NCBI RefSeq assembly: GCF_029407905.1
Contig: NC_073630.1
Span: 39,891,001 to 39,955,000, forward strand
Origin: Bubalus kerabau
Lineage: Eukaryota; Chordata; Mammalia; Artiodactyla; Bovidae
DNA length: 64,000 bases
Direction: 5' to 3'
Shown here: positions 1 through 10,902 of the stretch, one piece after another
How the letters are laid out: each line of letters opens with the position of its first letter
Numbering within the stretch: the stretch's first letter is position 1
Translations under genes and position numbers: made by a program
The notes under the pieces: generated by a model
What the model was told of the DNA's origin: nothing
The model's database searches: none
Seen by the model: only the letters and a program-made list of their open reading frames with translations

Positions 1-577
1 CAGAGCGCATGCTATTTTTGATTTCCCAAAAGAATTTGTCAGAGTCATGGGCTCACCTTGTGGACTGACTGACAACTCCTGGTAGTAATGACTTCAGCTG
101 CAAATAAAGCAAAAGTGTTTATGTTCCAAGTAACAAAGGAGTGTGTCATGTGGCCATGCCTCTGTGGTGCTGTGCTGATCACTAAGACTGAAATACTCCA
201 TGAGGCAGAAGGAAGTCAGATGCACTCAGGGCTGGGGAATCTTGTGGTGGAGACAAAAGAAACAAGGGGTTGGATTAAGGCTCAGGGACTTGGTGGAGGA
301 GATCAAACTTGTGTTTAGGCCTGGGCAGAAGCCCTCTGGAGAGTGCGTGCTCAGTATTAGCAGCAGTCTTGGAGAGCAAGCCTTGAGGCCACAGAAGTCC
401 TCTTTCCATCAGTAGACAGACCCAAATTCATTCATTCATATATTCTTTAACTCTGATGTTAAGTATGGCATGGGTCAGTGCTGTGGACATAAACATGTTT
501 ATATGAATGGTCTTGGCTTCCAGGGGTGGTACGAACCAGCAAACAGATAATTATGATATCAAGCTTCCAACTGTATG
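1..577. other. SYNPO2 intron 1, unique sequence
   Basis: The window opens inside intron 1. Two short overlapping open frames here have no recognisable product and no splice or promoter context. Nothing else is seen. Confidence 0.5.
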
Positions 578-815
578 ACAGCATGATCTAATGGAAAGGG
601 GTTTTGCAAAAGAGGGAAGAGGTCCTAGCTTTGGATCTAGGCTTTGACACCTATTACAGGTTGTGTGACTTGGATTTTTTGGGCCTGTTTCTTCATCTGT
701 AAATCTGGAAAAAAGTACTATCTCTTAAAATTCTTGAAAGAATGAAAGGAGAAATATGTATAAATAGTCCCTGCCACAGTGCATGTGATAGAGTCTCAGA
801 AAATGTTTGATCCCG
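578..815 (+). repeat. MIR SINE remnant
   Basis: Diverged but recognisable MIR core in sense orientation: a tRNA-like start, TTGTGTGACTTGG, TTTCTTCATCTGTAAA, then a region resembling the MIR end (CACAGTGCATG). Ancient mammalian SINE. Confidence 0.6.
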
Positions 816-2234
816 TGCTCTATAAGAGTAGTATATACAATGTGGTGGGTGCTTAGAGGCAACAACCAATAGCTGCCCAAGAAAGGGGGGGGGGGCAGGG
901 CTCTACCTAGGAATTAACACTTTTTGCTTAATCTTGAAAAAATAAGTAAGAAACTTGTTCGGTCCCTTATTTGGCACATGACTGCAGAGCACGATTATGA
1001 AGCAAGTATTGTATCAGAAGCTAGGGACACAGTGGTGAACAAAACAGATGTAACCCTGGTCCTCTCTCTGCCACAGGGAGGGGCAGGCCAAAACCAAACA
1101 AATAGACTCACTAAGGATAAACAGAGGTGCTGAGATGGGGGAATTGTGACTTTCAAATGTATTTAGGGTCTTTTGGCAAGAGCACTAGGCTAACGTAGCT
1201 TGGGACTCAGTCCAGCCCAGGCTAAGATGTCTTTCCAAATCAGCTACCTTGTGTGTAAACATAAAATTATGCAGGTAAGATCACTGATTCCATGGCTTCG
1301 AATTCTATTCCCAAAGCCATATCTGGCCTCATTCAGTGACTCCTTTTGGTGTGACCACCTTATTTATTTACTTTTAATCAAGGAAGGGAAATTCAAGACC
1401 TACTGCTCATAATCTACAACAGATGAGTGATCTTCTAGAGAAATTTTAATCAAAGTTGAACCTTCTGTCAAGGTTTGGAAACTCTTACAGCTGAAGCGAT
1501 TAGACTTTGGGAGAGAGAATTAAAGAAGAGGAGAGAGGAGTGAGAATGGAGAGAGAGAAAGAAACATGTTGCTGTTGAGGCTCCTCAGCCATTGACCTTT
1601 GCAGGGAACTCTGAAGGGCACTTAAGTTGAGCCATATTGGAGGCTCCTGGTGGCTCTAACAACTGTGCTTCCAGGGAAAGGGGCTGGGAGGATGTCAGTT
1701 CTGATATTAGCCAACAACCAAAGGATGGGAAGGCGTTAGCCATACAAAGAGAGAATGGAAGAAATAGCATGTACGTGTTTTCTAGGCAGAAATAGCGCGT
1801 ACAGTTGTCGTGAAGCAGAAAAGAGCTTGGCTGAGCAAGGACAAAATAGAAGAATAAAAAAGAAGGAAAAGACAGCATTTAATGAAGTTCAACAAAAAAG
1901 AATTCATGGGAATTCACTCCAGAGTTAGTAACATGTGCAGAGATGTAGAGTCCCGCAAGAGCCTGGCATGTTGAAAGTATTGGGAGAGCTTCACTGTGAC
2001 CACACTCTAGGCTGGAGGAAGGAGCAGAGTGAGGCAGAACTGTGGCAAGAGATGGGGCCATGGGATGGGGGTCAGACTGTGCATCTGTGGGCATCTTGCC
2101 TGTATGATAAGTGAAGACTTAGATTGGAGTTGCTATTAGCTCTTAGGTTTGGAACTCTAGCCTGCCTCAGAAGCTCCTGTCCACCTTCCAAGCCTGTCTC
2201 TAAGCCCCTCACTTACAGAGTTTTCTTCACTGCC
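816..2234. other. intron 1, unique sequence with G homopolymer
   Basis: No gene is recognised. A run of about 13 G lies near 885-896. GA-rich stretches occur around 1500-1560. The antisense open frames in 1585-2094 show no family resemblance. Confidence 0.45.
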
Positions 2235-2245
2235 CTCCAGTTTTT

Positions 2246-2460
2246 GGGCTTCCCAGGTGGCACTAGTGGTAAAGAACTTGTCTGCCAATGCAGGAGACAA
2301 AAGAGACGCAGGTTCAATCCCTGGGTCTGGAAGATCCCCTGGAGGAGGGCATGGCAACCCACTCCAGTATTCTTGCCCAGAGGATCCCATGGACAGAGGA
2401 GCCTGGTGGGCTACAGTCCATGGGGTCACAAAGAATTGGACATGACTTAGCATGCACACA
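2246..2460 (+). repeat. Bov-tA SINE with target-site duplication
   Basis: Full Bov-tA: tRNA-derived head (GGGCTTCCCAGGTGGC, B box GGTTCAATCCC) joined to the BovB-derived tail ending CAAAGAATTGGACATGAC. It is flanked by an exact 11-base duplication CTCCAGTTTTT at 2235-2245 and 2461-2471, which fixes both ends. Confidence 0.93.
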
Positions 2461-2471
2461 CTCCAGTTTTT

Positions 2472-3361
2472 GTATCCTGACTCCTCTTCATGGTTGCAGC
2501 TTCTCTCGCTACTCAGATCTGAGGCATCGTCTGGTGGTTTTATTTAGAGGCTCTACTCTGGCTGTGATCATAGAGAAAGTATCTTCTACTCTGGACCCCG
2601 GGCAGGTAGTCAGGCAAAGCTAGGCTTATTTTATTAAGATAACTACTAAAACCAAATACAGTAGATCTGAGAATTAATGGGAAGTCAGTGTTAGTCCTTG
2701 AATAGTAAAGCAACTTGAGAGAAATATTTATTAATCCTTTGACACTGATTTGCAGAATTAATTAAAGAAGGAAGAGACTGAAGGCAGGAAGCCAAGTGTG
2801 TAGTACGTAGGGATGGGGTGGGATGGGGTGTGGGTGTGGGTATGTGTGTTCTTTTTAAAAGGAAAAAGTCCTTTACAAGGTAGAAATGAAATAGGAAACA
2901 CAATAGAGTGTGTGCGGTTGGCCACTGTAGAGAAACATAATTTCAGGGGATTTAAATTTACTTGGAAACTTTTTTAGACAAATTTGCTTCATTTTATGAA
3001 GTCTCTTGATTTCAGTTGGTTTAAAATTCAGAGGAAAAACATAGTCCATTGGATCAGATCGTCAAGTGCAGCTTGTTAACATGTCTGCATGAAATTCTGA
3101 CATCTTCAAACAACTTTCCACTCAACTCTTGGACCCATCCACTTGCTGAATAGTTGTGTGTAAGCCAGCAGCCCCCCTCCCTCCTCCATCTGCTCTTCAA
3201 GCACAGTTCTCTTAGCAGACAGATTTCTTGGCCTATACTCCTGTGACAAAGATTTCATCCTATACATAACCCACAGCCTCATATGGTGTTCTTAGAGGTC
3301 TGTTGGGAACCTCTTTAACTGCTTCCAGGGTCTTCTCTTCCTCCCCACATTTTTCCTCCAT
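2472..3361. other. intron 1, unique sequence
   Basis: No gene or clear repeat is recognised apart from a short GGGATGGGGTG/TGTGGG-rich stretch near 2810-2850. Confidence 0.45.
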
Positions 3362-3405
3362 ACATATACACATATATATGTGTGTATATATACACACATA
3401 TATAT
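3362..3405. repeat. (TA/CA) microsatellite
   Basis: Mixed CATATA/TGTGTATA dinucleotide tract immediately before the SINE at 3406. Partly palindromic, so it could extrude a hairpin. Confidence 0.85.
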
Positions 3406-3616
3406 GGGCTTCACTGGTGGCTCAGACAGTAAAGCATCTGCTTGCAATGCAGGAGACCTGGGTTTGATCCCTGGGTCAGGAAGATCCCCTGGACAAGGAA
3501 ATGGCAACCGTCCAGTACTCTTGCCTGGAAAATTCCATGGACAGAGGAGCCTTGTAGGCTACAGTCCATGGGGTTGCAAAGAGTTGGACACGACTGAGCG
3601 ACTTCACTTCACTTCT
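3406..3616 (+). repeat. Bov-tA SINE
   Basis: Head GGGCTTCACTGGTGGCTCAG, B box GGTTTGATCCC, and a tail ending GACACGACTGAGCGACTTCACTTCACTTC. Near consensus and probably fairly young; duplication unclear because of the flanking microsatellite. Confidence 0.92.
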
Positions 3617-5214
3617 TCATACATGTATGTGCTTTTTGCATTTGAAATATTATTCTGAATTTTCTAAATTGTAAAAGATTCTCAAATGAATGTTTGTCTT
3701 CAACGGGTTGAAAATACATTCTATTAGCAAGTTTGATTCCTGAAGGGATGGCATGAGTTCATGCTTTACCTACTCTTCTTACCCAGCAAGTTGGGGGAGA
3801 GACAGTCTAAAGCCTGACTGGCTGATCTCCAGTCCCATGCACTGTCCCTGATCTAATTAATGTTCCCTTTTTATTGCTGTTGAACATTTAGTTCTTTTGG
3901 AGGTCTCTGGGTCAGTTACTGCCACCATATTAGGCAACCGTCTGACAAATTGTTTTATACCTACAAAGAATCTAAATGTGGCATCCTCAGACCACTGGGC
4001 CCTGCTGGTGATGTTTGAACTACTCAGAGGATGAAGCAGATAGCCAAAAATATACCAATTTTAGCAGAAGACAGCTGGAGCACCACAAAATCTATAAACA
4101 CACTTGTTACTCATCTGCTGTGCCTGTTGGGCAAGCAAGGTATGTGGCCCACTTGAACATCTTGTCGTGGAGAGGTTTCCTAGGAGGGCCTCCGGACAGA
4201 ACCTGAGATGAGAAGAATCACATGAGCTTGGCATTCAGAGCATTAAAGTATGTTTTTGGTTTAGTCCTGATATGAAAGAGGAGGCCTATCACCTAAAGGA
4301 ATGTAGAGAGCTAAGGGATGGAATGACAATGGATTGGATGCATCAGTATGAGCACTCGTTGATTCAACATGTGAACTGGGGGATCATGAAAGTCTGAGCG
4401 CTGATTGATTGCCAAAGTTTTCTTTAAAACTATTCAAGAGGTTCTGCACCCAGCAGCTCATCAGCTAGAGGGAAAAAAAAAAAGCAGAGTGTTTTGTAAG
4501 AGGCAAAAGCTAATTACAGTGCTAACTTAGGTCACATGACTGTAAGCTTGGCAGGAAATGGCGTGTAATTAATATGAATGTATTGGAAATCTGAAGTTTA
4601 AAATGCCAGGCATTGTAGAGCAAGATGTCCTTTGTTTATGGCTTTTGGTTATTTAGTTAATTTAATTTTGTCTTTTGTTTATCCAAATGCCTGCCCATAC
4701 AAGAATGAGATTATCCTGATGGGAGATGTGATAAACCTAGATCTTATGATTAAATTGTCTGGAATTTTTAACCAAGTAACCATAGATCCCTGTATCATAA
4801 ATAATTTATATTGATTGTTTTATCACTAACTAATAAAAATGCACACAAACAAATGTGTTCTCATAATGTATTCAATCTATTCGTCTAGATTTCTTGAGGG
4901 TACAAGCAATACTTTTACTTCCAATGCAATTCTCCATAGGATCTACTTGCTATGAACACTCAGCAGTGCTGTCTCATGATCTAAATGCCTGTGATTGTTT
5001 TAGCTATTGTTGCAGAATGATTCCAGCTTTTAGCTCTCATCTGTAAAGTTCTTTAAATGAGTCTTTGTAATGAATCAAAGTCCTTTTTTTGTTGTTTATT
5101 TTTAAAGACAGAACTCAGACCACATCTCAAGTTAGGTACTTGAAGGGAAACAGATATCTCAACTTGAAGTCTGCATTAAGCTCCAAGTGCAATGTATATA
5201 ATGATAACAGCAAC
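3617..5214. other. intron 1, AT-rich unique sequence
   Basis: No gene is seen. It contains one perfect CArG-box sequence at 3925-3934 (listed separately), an A11 run at about 4473 and short open frames without context. Confidence 0.45.
3925..3934. promoter_or_regulatory. CArG-box match CCATATTAGG (possible SRF site)
   Basis: This perfect CC(A/T)6GG has the same core as the well-known c-fos serum response element. SYNPO2 is a muscle gene and SRF/myocardin control is plausible. About four such matches are expected by chance in 64 kb, so this is only a candidate. Confidence 0.25.
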
Positions 5215-5400
5215 TATTAATACTGTTTACTACTTGTTGTATACCTATTGCTATGAGGAACACTTTATATAGATTGTGTCAGTCATTCCTCTTGATAACC
5301 CCATGGGTTAGGCCTATCATTCTCTTTTCACAGATGAGAAAACTGATGATATATACAAGGAGTTATTTACATGCAGACTTGTCTGATTCTGTCAGCCCTG
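5215..5400 (-). repeat. MIR SINE remnant (antisense)
   Basis: Contains the antisense MIR signature TCTTTTCACAGATGAGAAAAC preceded by GATAACCCCATGGGTTAGG. The 3' part is eroded. Confidence 0.6.
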
Positions 5401-5404
5401 TTTT

Positions 5405-5675
5405 GAGAGCGGCTGTGCGATGTGTTATGTAACTTTTGACCCTGGAGCCAGACTGCCTGGGTTTAAACCTTTCCTCTCTCATTTGCTATCTGATAACAAT
5501 GAGACCTGGGCCAAGTGACTTACTCTCTCGATACCCCAGTTTTCTCATTTGTAATGTGGGGGACAGTGGTAGTATCTATCTTTTAGTGTTGTTCTGAGGA
5601 TTAAATGAATTTGTATACAAAAAGCCCTTACAAGAGTGCTTGAAACACAGAAACATATAATGTAGGTTATTGGCA
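5405..5675 (+). repeat. MIR SINE remnant (sense)
   Basis: GAGCCAGACTGCCTGGGTTTAAA, GACCTGGGCCAAGTGACTTAC, CAGTTTTCTCATTTGTAATG and GTTGTTCTGAGGATTAAATG follow the MIR order closely. It is placed tail-to-head with the antisense MIR just upstream. Confidence 0.8.
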
Positions 5676-5863
5676 TTACTCTACCCACTAGGCAAGACGT
5701 CTTTCCCACACCCCAAATCCATAAGTCCCAAACAAATCCATCATCTTCGTTTCCCTAACTTGCTTCCTTTACTTGACTGATGGCATTGTCATCCAGCAAG
5801 ATTTTCCAAATCGGAAAACTTTATATTCAACTATTGTCTCATTATTGACATAAATAAGTCCCT

Positions 5864-6342
5864 CAGTTCGGTTCAGTTCAGTCGCTCAGTCGTGTCCGAC
5901 TCTTTGCAACCCCATGAATCTCAGCACGCCAGGCCTCCCTGTCCAACACCAACTCCCGGAGTTCACTCAGACTCATGTCCATCAAGTCAGTGATGCCATC
6001 CAGCCATCTCATCCTCTGTTGTCCCCTTCTCCTCCTGCCCCCAGTCCCTCCCAGCATCAGAGTCTTTTCCAATGAGTCAACTCTTCGCATGAGGTGGCCA
6101 AAGTACTGGAGTTTCAGCTTTAGCATCATTCCTTCCAAAGAAATCCCAGGGCTGATCTCCTTCAGAATGGACTGGTTGGATCTCCTTGCAGTCCAAGGGA
6201 CTCTCAAGAGTCTTCTCCAACACCACAGTTCAAAAGCATCAATTCTTGGGTGCTCAGCCTTCTTCACAGTCCAACTCTCACATCCATACATGACCACAGG
6301 AAAAACCATAGCCTTGACTAGATGGACCTTTGTTGGCAAAGT
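5864..6342 (-). mobile_element. BovB LINE 3' fragment (antisense), 5' truncated
   Basis: 479 bp from the CAGTT/TCAG-repeat tail inward to the C-terminal coding part of the BovB ORF. The antisense frame at 5878-6339 reads the characteristic WCWRRLLRVPWTARRSNQSILKEI and GRRRRGQQRMRWLDGI. An exact 11-base duplication AATAAGTCCCT (5853-5863 and 6343-6353) proves target-primed insertion as a 5'-truncated copy. CpGs are largely retained, suggesting a young copy. Confidence 0.95.
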
Positions 6343-6538
6343 AATAAGTCCCTAATTCCTGTCAAATTCATAAGAATATTATAAATGTATCCTGTCTTTC
6401 TCATTCCCACAAGAGTCACTGCCTCATCATGTATTGTCGGAACCTGTGCTGTCCAATATGGTAGTCATCAGCCATGTATGACTACTGAACACATGAATTA
6501 CGGCTAGTTTGAATTGAGATGCACTGTAAGTATAAAAT

Positions 6539-6767
6539 GGGCTTCCCAAGTGGCTCAGCGGGTAAAGAATCCACTTGCAATGCAGGAGACGCAGGAGACA
6601 TGGGTTCTATCCCTGCGTGGGGAAGATACCCTGGAGGAAGGGATGGCAATACTCCAGTATTCTTGCCTGTAGAATCTGCTGGATGGAGGAGCCTGGAGGG
6701 CTACAGTCCATAGGGTCACAAAGAGTCCGAGACGACTGAAGTGACAGAGCATGCATTCGTGCATGAA
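6539..6767 (+). repeat. Bov-tA SINE
   Basis: Head GGGCTTCCCAAGTGGCTCAG with a small GCAGGAGAC internal duplication, then the standard BovB-derived tail. Probable 8-base duplication TATAAAAT at 6531-6538 and 6768-6775. Confidence 0.9.
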
Positions 6768-6997
6768 TATAAAATACACACCAGGGTGCAAAAACAGAAT
6801 GAAAAGCAGAACTACCTCATTAATAATTTTTACATTGATTACATGTTGAAAGGATATTTTATATATATTGGAATAAATATATATATTAAAACATTTCACT
6901 GTTTCTTTTTGTGTTTTAACATGGACACTAGAAAATTTAAAGTTATATATGTGACATGTGCCCTATGTCTGTGTTTTATATATTTCTATTGGCCAGT

Positions 6998-7294
6998 GGA
7001 GATCAGCCCTGGGATTTCTTTGGAAGGAATGATGCTAAAGCTGAAACTCCGGTACTTTGGCCACCTCATGCAAAGAGTTGACTCATTGGAAAAGACTCTG
7101 ATGCTGGGAGGGATTGGGGGCAGGAGGAGAAGGGGACGACAGAGGATGAGATGGCTGGATGGCATCACTGAGTCAATGGACGTGAGTCTGAGTAAATTCC
7201 GGGAGTTGGTGATGGACAGGGAGGCCTGGCGTGCTGCGATTCATGGGGTCGCAAAGAGTCGGACACAACTGAGCAACTGAACTGAACTGAACTG
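6998..7294 (+). mobile_element. BovB LINE 3' fragment (sense)
   Basis: 297 bp, starting GGAGATCAGCCCTGGGATTTC and ending with the ACTGAACTGAACTGA tail. Its frame fuses by chance with upstream intronic codons to give a 179-codon open frame that is not a gene. Exact 10-base duplication ATTGGCCAGT at 6988-6997 and 7295-7304. Confidence 0.95.
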
Positions 7295-7304
7295 ATTGGC
7301 CAGT

Positions 7305-7724
7305 ACTAGCCTGAACTTTTCCAAATGCCTTCTTATTTTCTCTCTATATAATAATCTCTTAGTTTATCTCTTTATCATCTCTCTATCTGCTACCTATTGT
7401 TAAAAGGTAAACTCAGGTATATTGAAAATTTCAAGAGTTTATCTGAGCATTTGCAGATTCCAGTTGGGCAGTGCCACACCTGAAGTTAGCAGCACTGCCT
7501 CCAACAGGAGATAGGGGAAAGACAAATAGAAAAGGTGCAGAAGCAAAGAAAGGAAATTATAGATGGGCTGTAATGTAAAGCCTACTTGGGTGTTTGTGAT
7601 TGCTTGTCCTTAGCATTTTGATTTTGTAACCTTTAGACTTAGGTTTTGGCTTGCTTACATTGGCAGCTACAGCATTAGAGCCACCTCTGTCTAATAGCCT
7701 CCTTGTTTAATTAGTTTAACACTA
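7305..7724. other. intron 1, unique sequence
   Basis: No gene or recognised repeat. Confidence 0.4.
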
Positions 7725-7731
7725 TCTATTT

Positions 7732-7961
7732 GGCCACCTGATGTGAAGAGCTGCCTCATTAAAGACCCTGATGTTGGGAAAGATTGAAGACAGGAGAAGG
7801 GGACGACAGAGGACGAGATGGTTGGATGGCATCACCGAGTCAATGGACATGAGTTTGAGCAAGCTCTGGGAGATGGTGAACGACAGGGAAGCCTGGTGTG
7901 CTGCAGTCCATGGGGTCGCAAAGAGTCGGACATGACTGAGCGACTGAATGACGAGGATTCC
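7732..7961 (+). mobile_element. BovB LINE 3' fragment (sense)
   Basis: Starts at GGCCACCTGATGTGAAGAG and ends GACATGACTGAGCGACTGAATGA. About 230 bp. Short matching flanks TCTATTT (7725-7731, 7962-7968) are compatible with a target-site duplication. Confidence 0.9.
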
Positions 7962-8049
7962 TCTATTTATATATCTGATCTTGCTGTTTTCTGTCTTACC
8001 TGTCTTCATTCCCTTGTCCACACTGGTACTAAAGATATCTTTTAAAATA

Positions 8050-8575
8050 CAAATCTGATGCAGTATTTTTTGTAATGGAAAGCCTCTGCTAGCTTCTGTC
8101 ATCTGCAATGTAAAGTACAAACTCCACCCAGGGAATACATGAATCTTTCATTCTCTCTCCACCCATCTAGCCTCAGGCTTGGATCTGAGTGACTTCACTT
8201 CACACTTTCTCAATACAGAGCTTTAATTTGGTTCTCAAGTCATTTCACACTTTTTTTTTTTGTTTTTTTTGTTTTTTGCCTTTGCATATATTTTCCCTTT
8301 TGTTTTGAATATTCTTCCCCCTTCTGATCTTTAGGGTGAAGTTTATTTTCCACAATCCAATTCAGACATCACCTCCTCCAGGGAGGTTTTCCAGCATTGT
8401 TTGTCTCTCCCTCTTGTTGCATCTCTAAAGAACAAATGAGTTCTTTATACATACTTTTATTATTGCTTTTTCATATGTATAACTTGTTTTTCTGTCTGTT
8501 ACCCCTACTTGAGTATATAGAATCCTCTATATCGTACTCATTTCTATACTGACACTGAAAACAGCAATTGAATAA
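8050..8575 (+). repeat. L2 LINE 3' end remnant
   Basis: CACCTCCTCCAGGGAGGTTTTCC, GTATATAGAATCC and the end ATTGAATAAACAAA follow the order of the L2 3' end. It contains a T-rich interruption (8252-8280). Ancient and diverged. Confidence 0.55.
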
Positions 8576-10104
8576 ACAAAACAATACCTTTTCTCAATGA
8601 GATATACTGTCTTACAGTAAGAGTAAATATAATATTAGGCATAAGATATGCCTTAAGGGAGAGAGAGAAATGAATGTCTATCCAGTGGGTAAGAGACGAA
8701 ATCAATTAATTCTAACTGAAATTTAAAGAAGGTATATTGAGGTAGGGAAAATTTGACTGACAGACTGACAAAAGGTGGCCTGACCTTTGTAAATTTCACG
8801 TAGTCCAGGGCCTGACCATCAATTATCCAAATTCTAAAAACAGTTCTTGTCACCGTTCAAGCAGTAATGCACTCTGGGGATACTGACTCATGTTCCTAAA
8901 AGACCAAGAAGACCAAGGGTAAGCTAGAATTCTGATTTCTTCCTTTAGAGGGAGGTTAAAGCACATTGACAAGAAGCCTGAATACTTGCCTCTCCCGGCC
9001 AGTGCTGTATCTTCCCTTAGAAACCACATTATTATGACAAAATGGCTTTGTGTGTGGAATCAGAACAAAGAGTTGAAAGACGCGACTGCGGGCACCTGCC
9101 TTACTCACGTCCACAGTTTGATGCACCTGGTATTGGAGGATCAAGACCTCCATCTGGGTAGCTTCTCCTCTGGGCAGTACTTTAATGGGCACTGTTTACC
9201 TCCTTCCCTTTTCTAACTTCTGTAGCTGGACATCCTATTCAGAAAGACACTTTCTTTCTTTCGACAATGGTAATTCTTTCCATTAGGCTGCTCTTGTCCG
9301 TTTTCAGTTCATTTATCTAAAGTAACTCTGAAAATTCCTGTTCTCATCTGTTGCTGCTGATTTTATAGTTCTCTCTCAGAGGCAACCCCCTTTCCCTTAT
9401 TCCTAGGATCTTAGATGTCCCAGATTCCTGCCAGGATGCATTTCCCTTTGCGGGAGGAGGGAAAGAATTCAGGAAGAAGAGGAAAGCTTCCTGAAGGAGA
9501 CAGTATTGAGATTCTGAGAGAAGGTTGGGTGGGGGTGTTGACACGACACTGTGAAAGTACACAGAGCTGCTTTTTAGATTTCAGAGTCATCTTGGATTTG
9601 CTCAACTGATGACGCTTGCTAAACACATTTTTCCTTAAGTATATATCAGCTAATTGGGTGGAATGACATGGTCCTGAACTTGGCCCTATATAGAGAGAGA
9701 TTTTTAATACTCACATCTCACTGGCTTGATCATATTCTAAACTTTGCTGCCTTCATGCTGTTCAGAAGTATGCATTTAGCAGGTGAAGCATTCACTATTT
9801 GCACTGTTATGACTGCTAAGTAACAAATGACATTTAAAAAGCGTATTTCCTTTTTGGTGAAACAACAAAATAAAATTATGCTATTTTGTATATTTTAGAT
9901 ATTATACTGGAGACGAAAAAATTACTCAAGAAAACTTATAGCAATTAAAACTCTTGCTTCTTAGTAGCCAGAGGATTTTAATAAGCAAAAGTTTAAATAA
10001 GCAAACAAGCTTATATATCTATGAATTGCTGTCCTCTTTTAAACATCTTAATGTTTTAGTTCTGGCTTCAAAATTTACATCTTACAGAGAGAGCAACTTG
10101 GGAA
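8576..10104. other. intron 1, unique sequence
   Basis: No gene is seen. Open frames on both strands near 8956-9216 and 9344-9626 overlap each other and match no family I know. Confidence 0.4.
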
Positions 10105-10215
10105 CTGGAGTCGGGGTCCTTAAGGTCTGCCTTAGTCTTCACTGTGTCACAGGCTGTGCGACCTTGACTAGGGATCTTAACCTCTCTGGTCTCAGTTATT
10201 CTCTGTGGATAAAGG
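10105..10215 (+). repeat. possible MIR remnant
   Basis: GGCTGTGCGACCTTGACTAGG and AACCTCTCTGGTCTCAGTTATTC resemble the MIR core; heavily eroded. Confidence 0.35.
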
Positions 10216-10318
10216 AGAGGATGGGCTGTGTTAAGTTTTCTTCAATCTCTTACTATTCCGGGAGCCTGTGAAATTCTATTCCAATGGGCAAAATTCTGAT
10301 ATTTTTAACTTTATGTTC

Positions 10319-10362
10319 TTCCTTTCCTTTCTCCCTCTTTCCTTCCTTCATTTCTTTCCTTT
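10319..10362 (+). repeat. CT-rich low-complexity tract
   Basis: CTTCC/CTTT repeats over about 45 bases. Confidence 0.6.
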
Positions 10363-10404
10363 TAACTTGTAGCAGAGGATGAAGAAGACAGATTCAGGTT
10401 GAAA

Positions 10405-10600
10405 TGATAAGTTCAGTGAGATGCTGGCTACTTCCTAACAGTGTAATCCTGGGCAAACCACTTAACCTCTCAGAGACTTAGTTTCTTCTTCTGCAAAACA
10501 GACTTAATAGCCTCTCAGGGTTGTTGTGAGGGTTAGACATAGTGTGTATATGGCAAAAATGGTTTAGCTGTGGTCACTGTTATTACTAATTTACTATGTC
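10405..10600 (+). repeat. MIR SINE remnant
   Basis: TAATCCTGGGCAAACCACTTAAC, CTCAGAGACTTAGTTTCTTC and CTCAGGGTTGTTGTGAGGGTTA follow MIR in sense orientation. Confidence 0.75.
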
Positions 10601-10754
10601 TGGATAGTAGGGAGATTAAATGAGTTTCCTGTTTTTGTCAAGACACAGTTTAGAAGGGGAGATAATATGTTTTCTAATAGTTAAAAGTTATGCAGTTATC
10701 CAGAAGAGAAACTCAAAGTCATTTTTTGAAACTCCTTTTAAAAAAAGTTTTGTA

Positions 10755-10902
10755 TTTTTATATTTATCTATTTATTTGGCCGCACCAAGCCTTAGTTGCA
10801 GCAAGTGGAATCTATTAATAGTTCCTTGACTGGGGATCAAACTTGGGCCCCCTACAGTGGGAGTGCAGAGTCTTAGCCACCAGACTACCAGGGAAGTCCC
10901 TC
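10755..10902 (-). repeat. CHR-type cetartiodactyl SINE (antisense)
   Basis: Reads TTATTTGGCCGCACCAAGCC, CTTGACTGGGGATCAAAC and ends CACCAGACTACCAGGGAAGTCCC, the antisense pattern of the tRNA-derived CHR SINEs of cetartiodactyls. The T-rich start corresponds to its A-rich tail. Confidence 0.8.

Noticed and set aside
6741..7280. 179-codon frame
   Set aside because: Chance fusion of intronic codons to the C-terminal BovB coding part; the exact duplication around 6998-7294 shows the junction is an insertion.
8956..9216. Overlapping open frames on both strands
   Set aside because: Mutually overlapping, unrecognised and without splice or promoter context.
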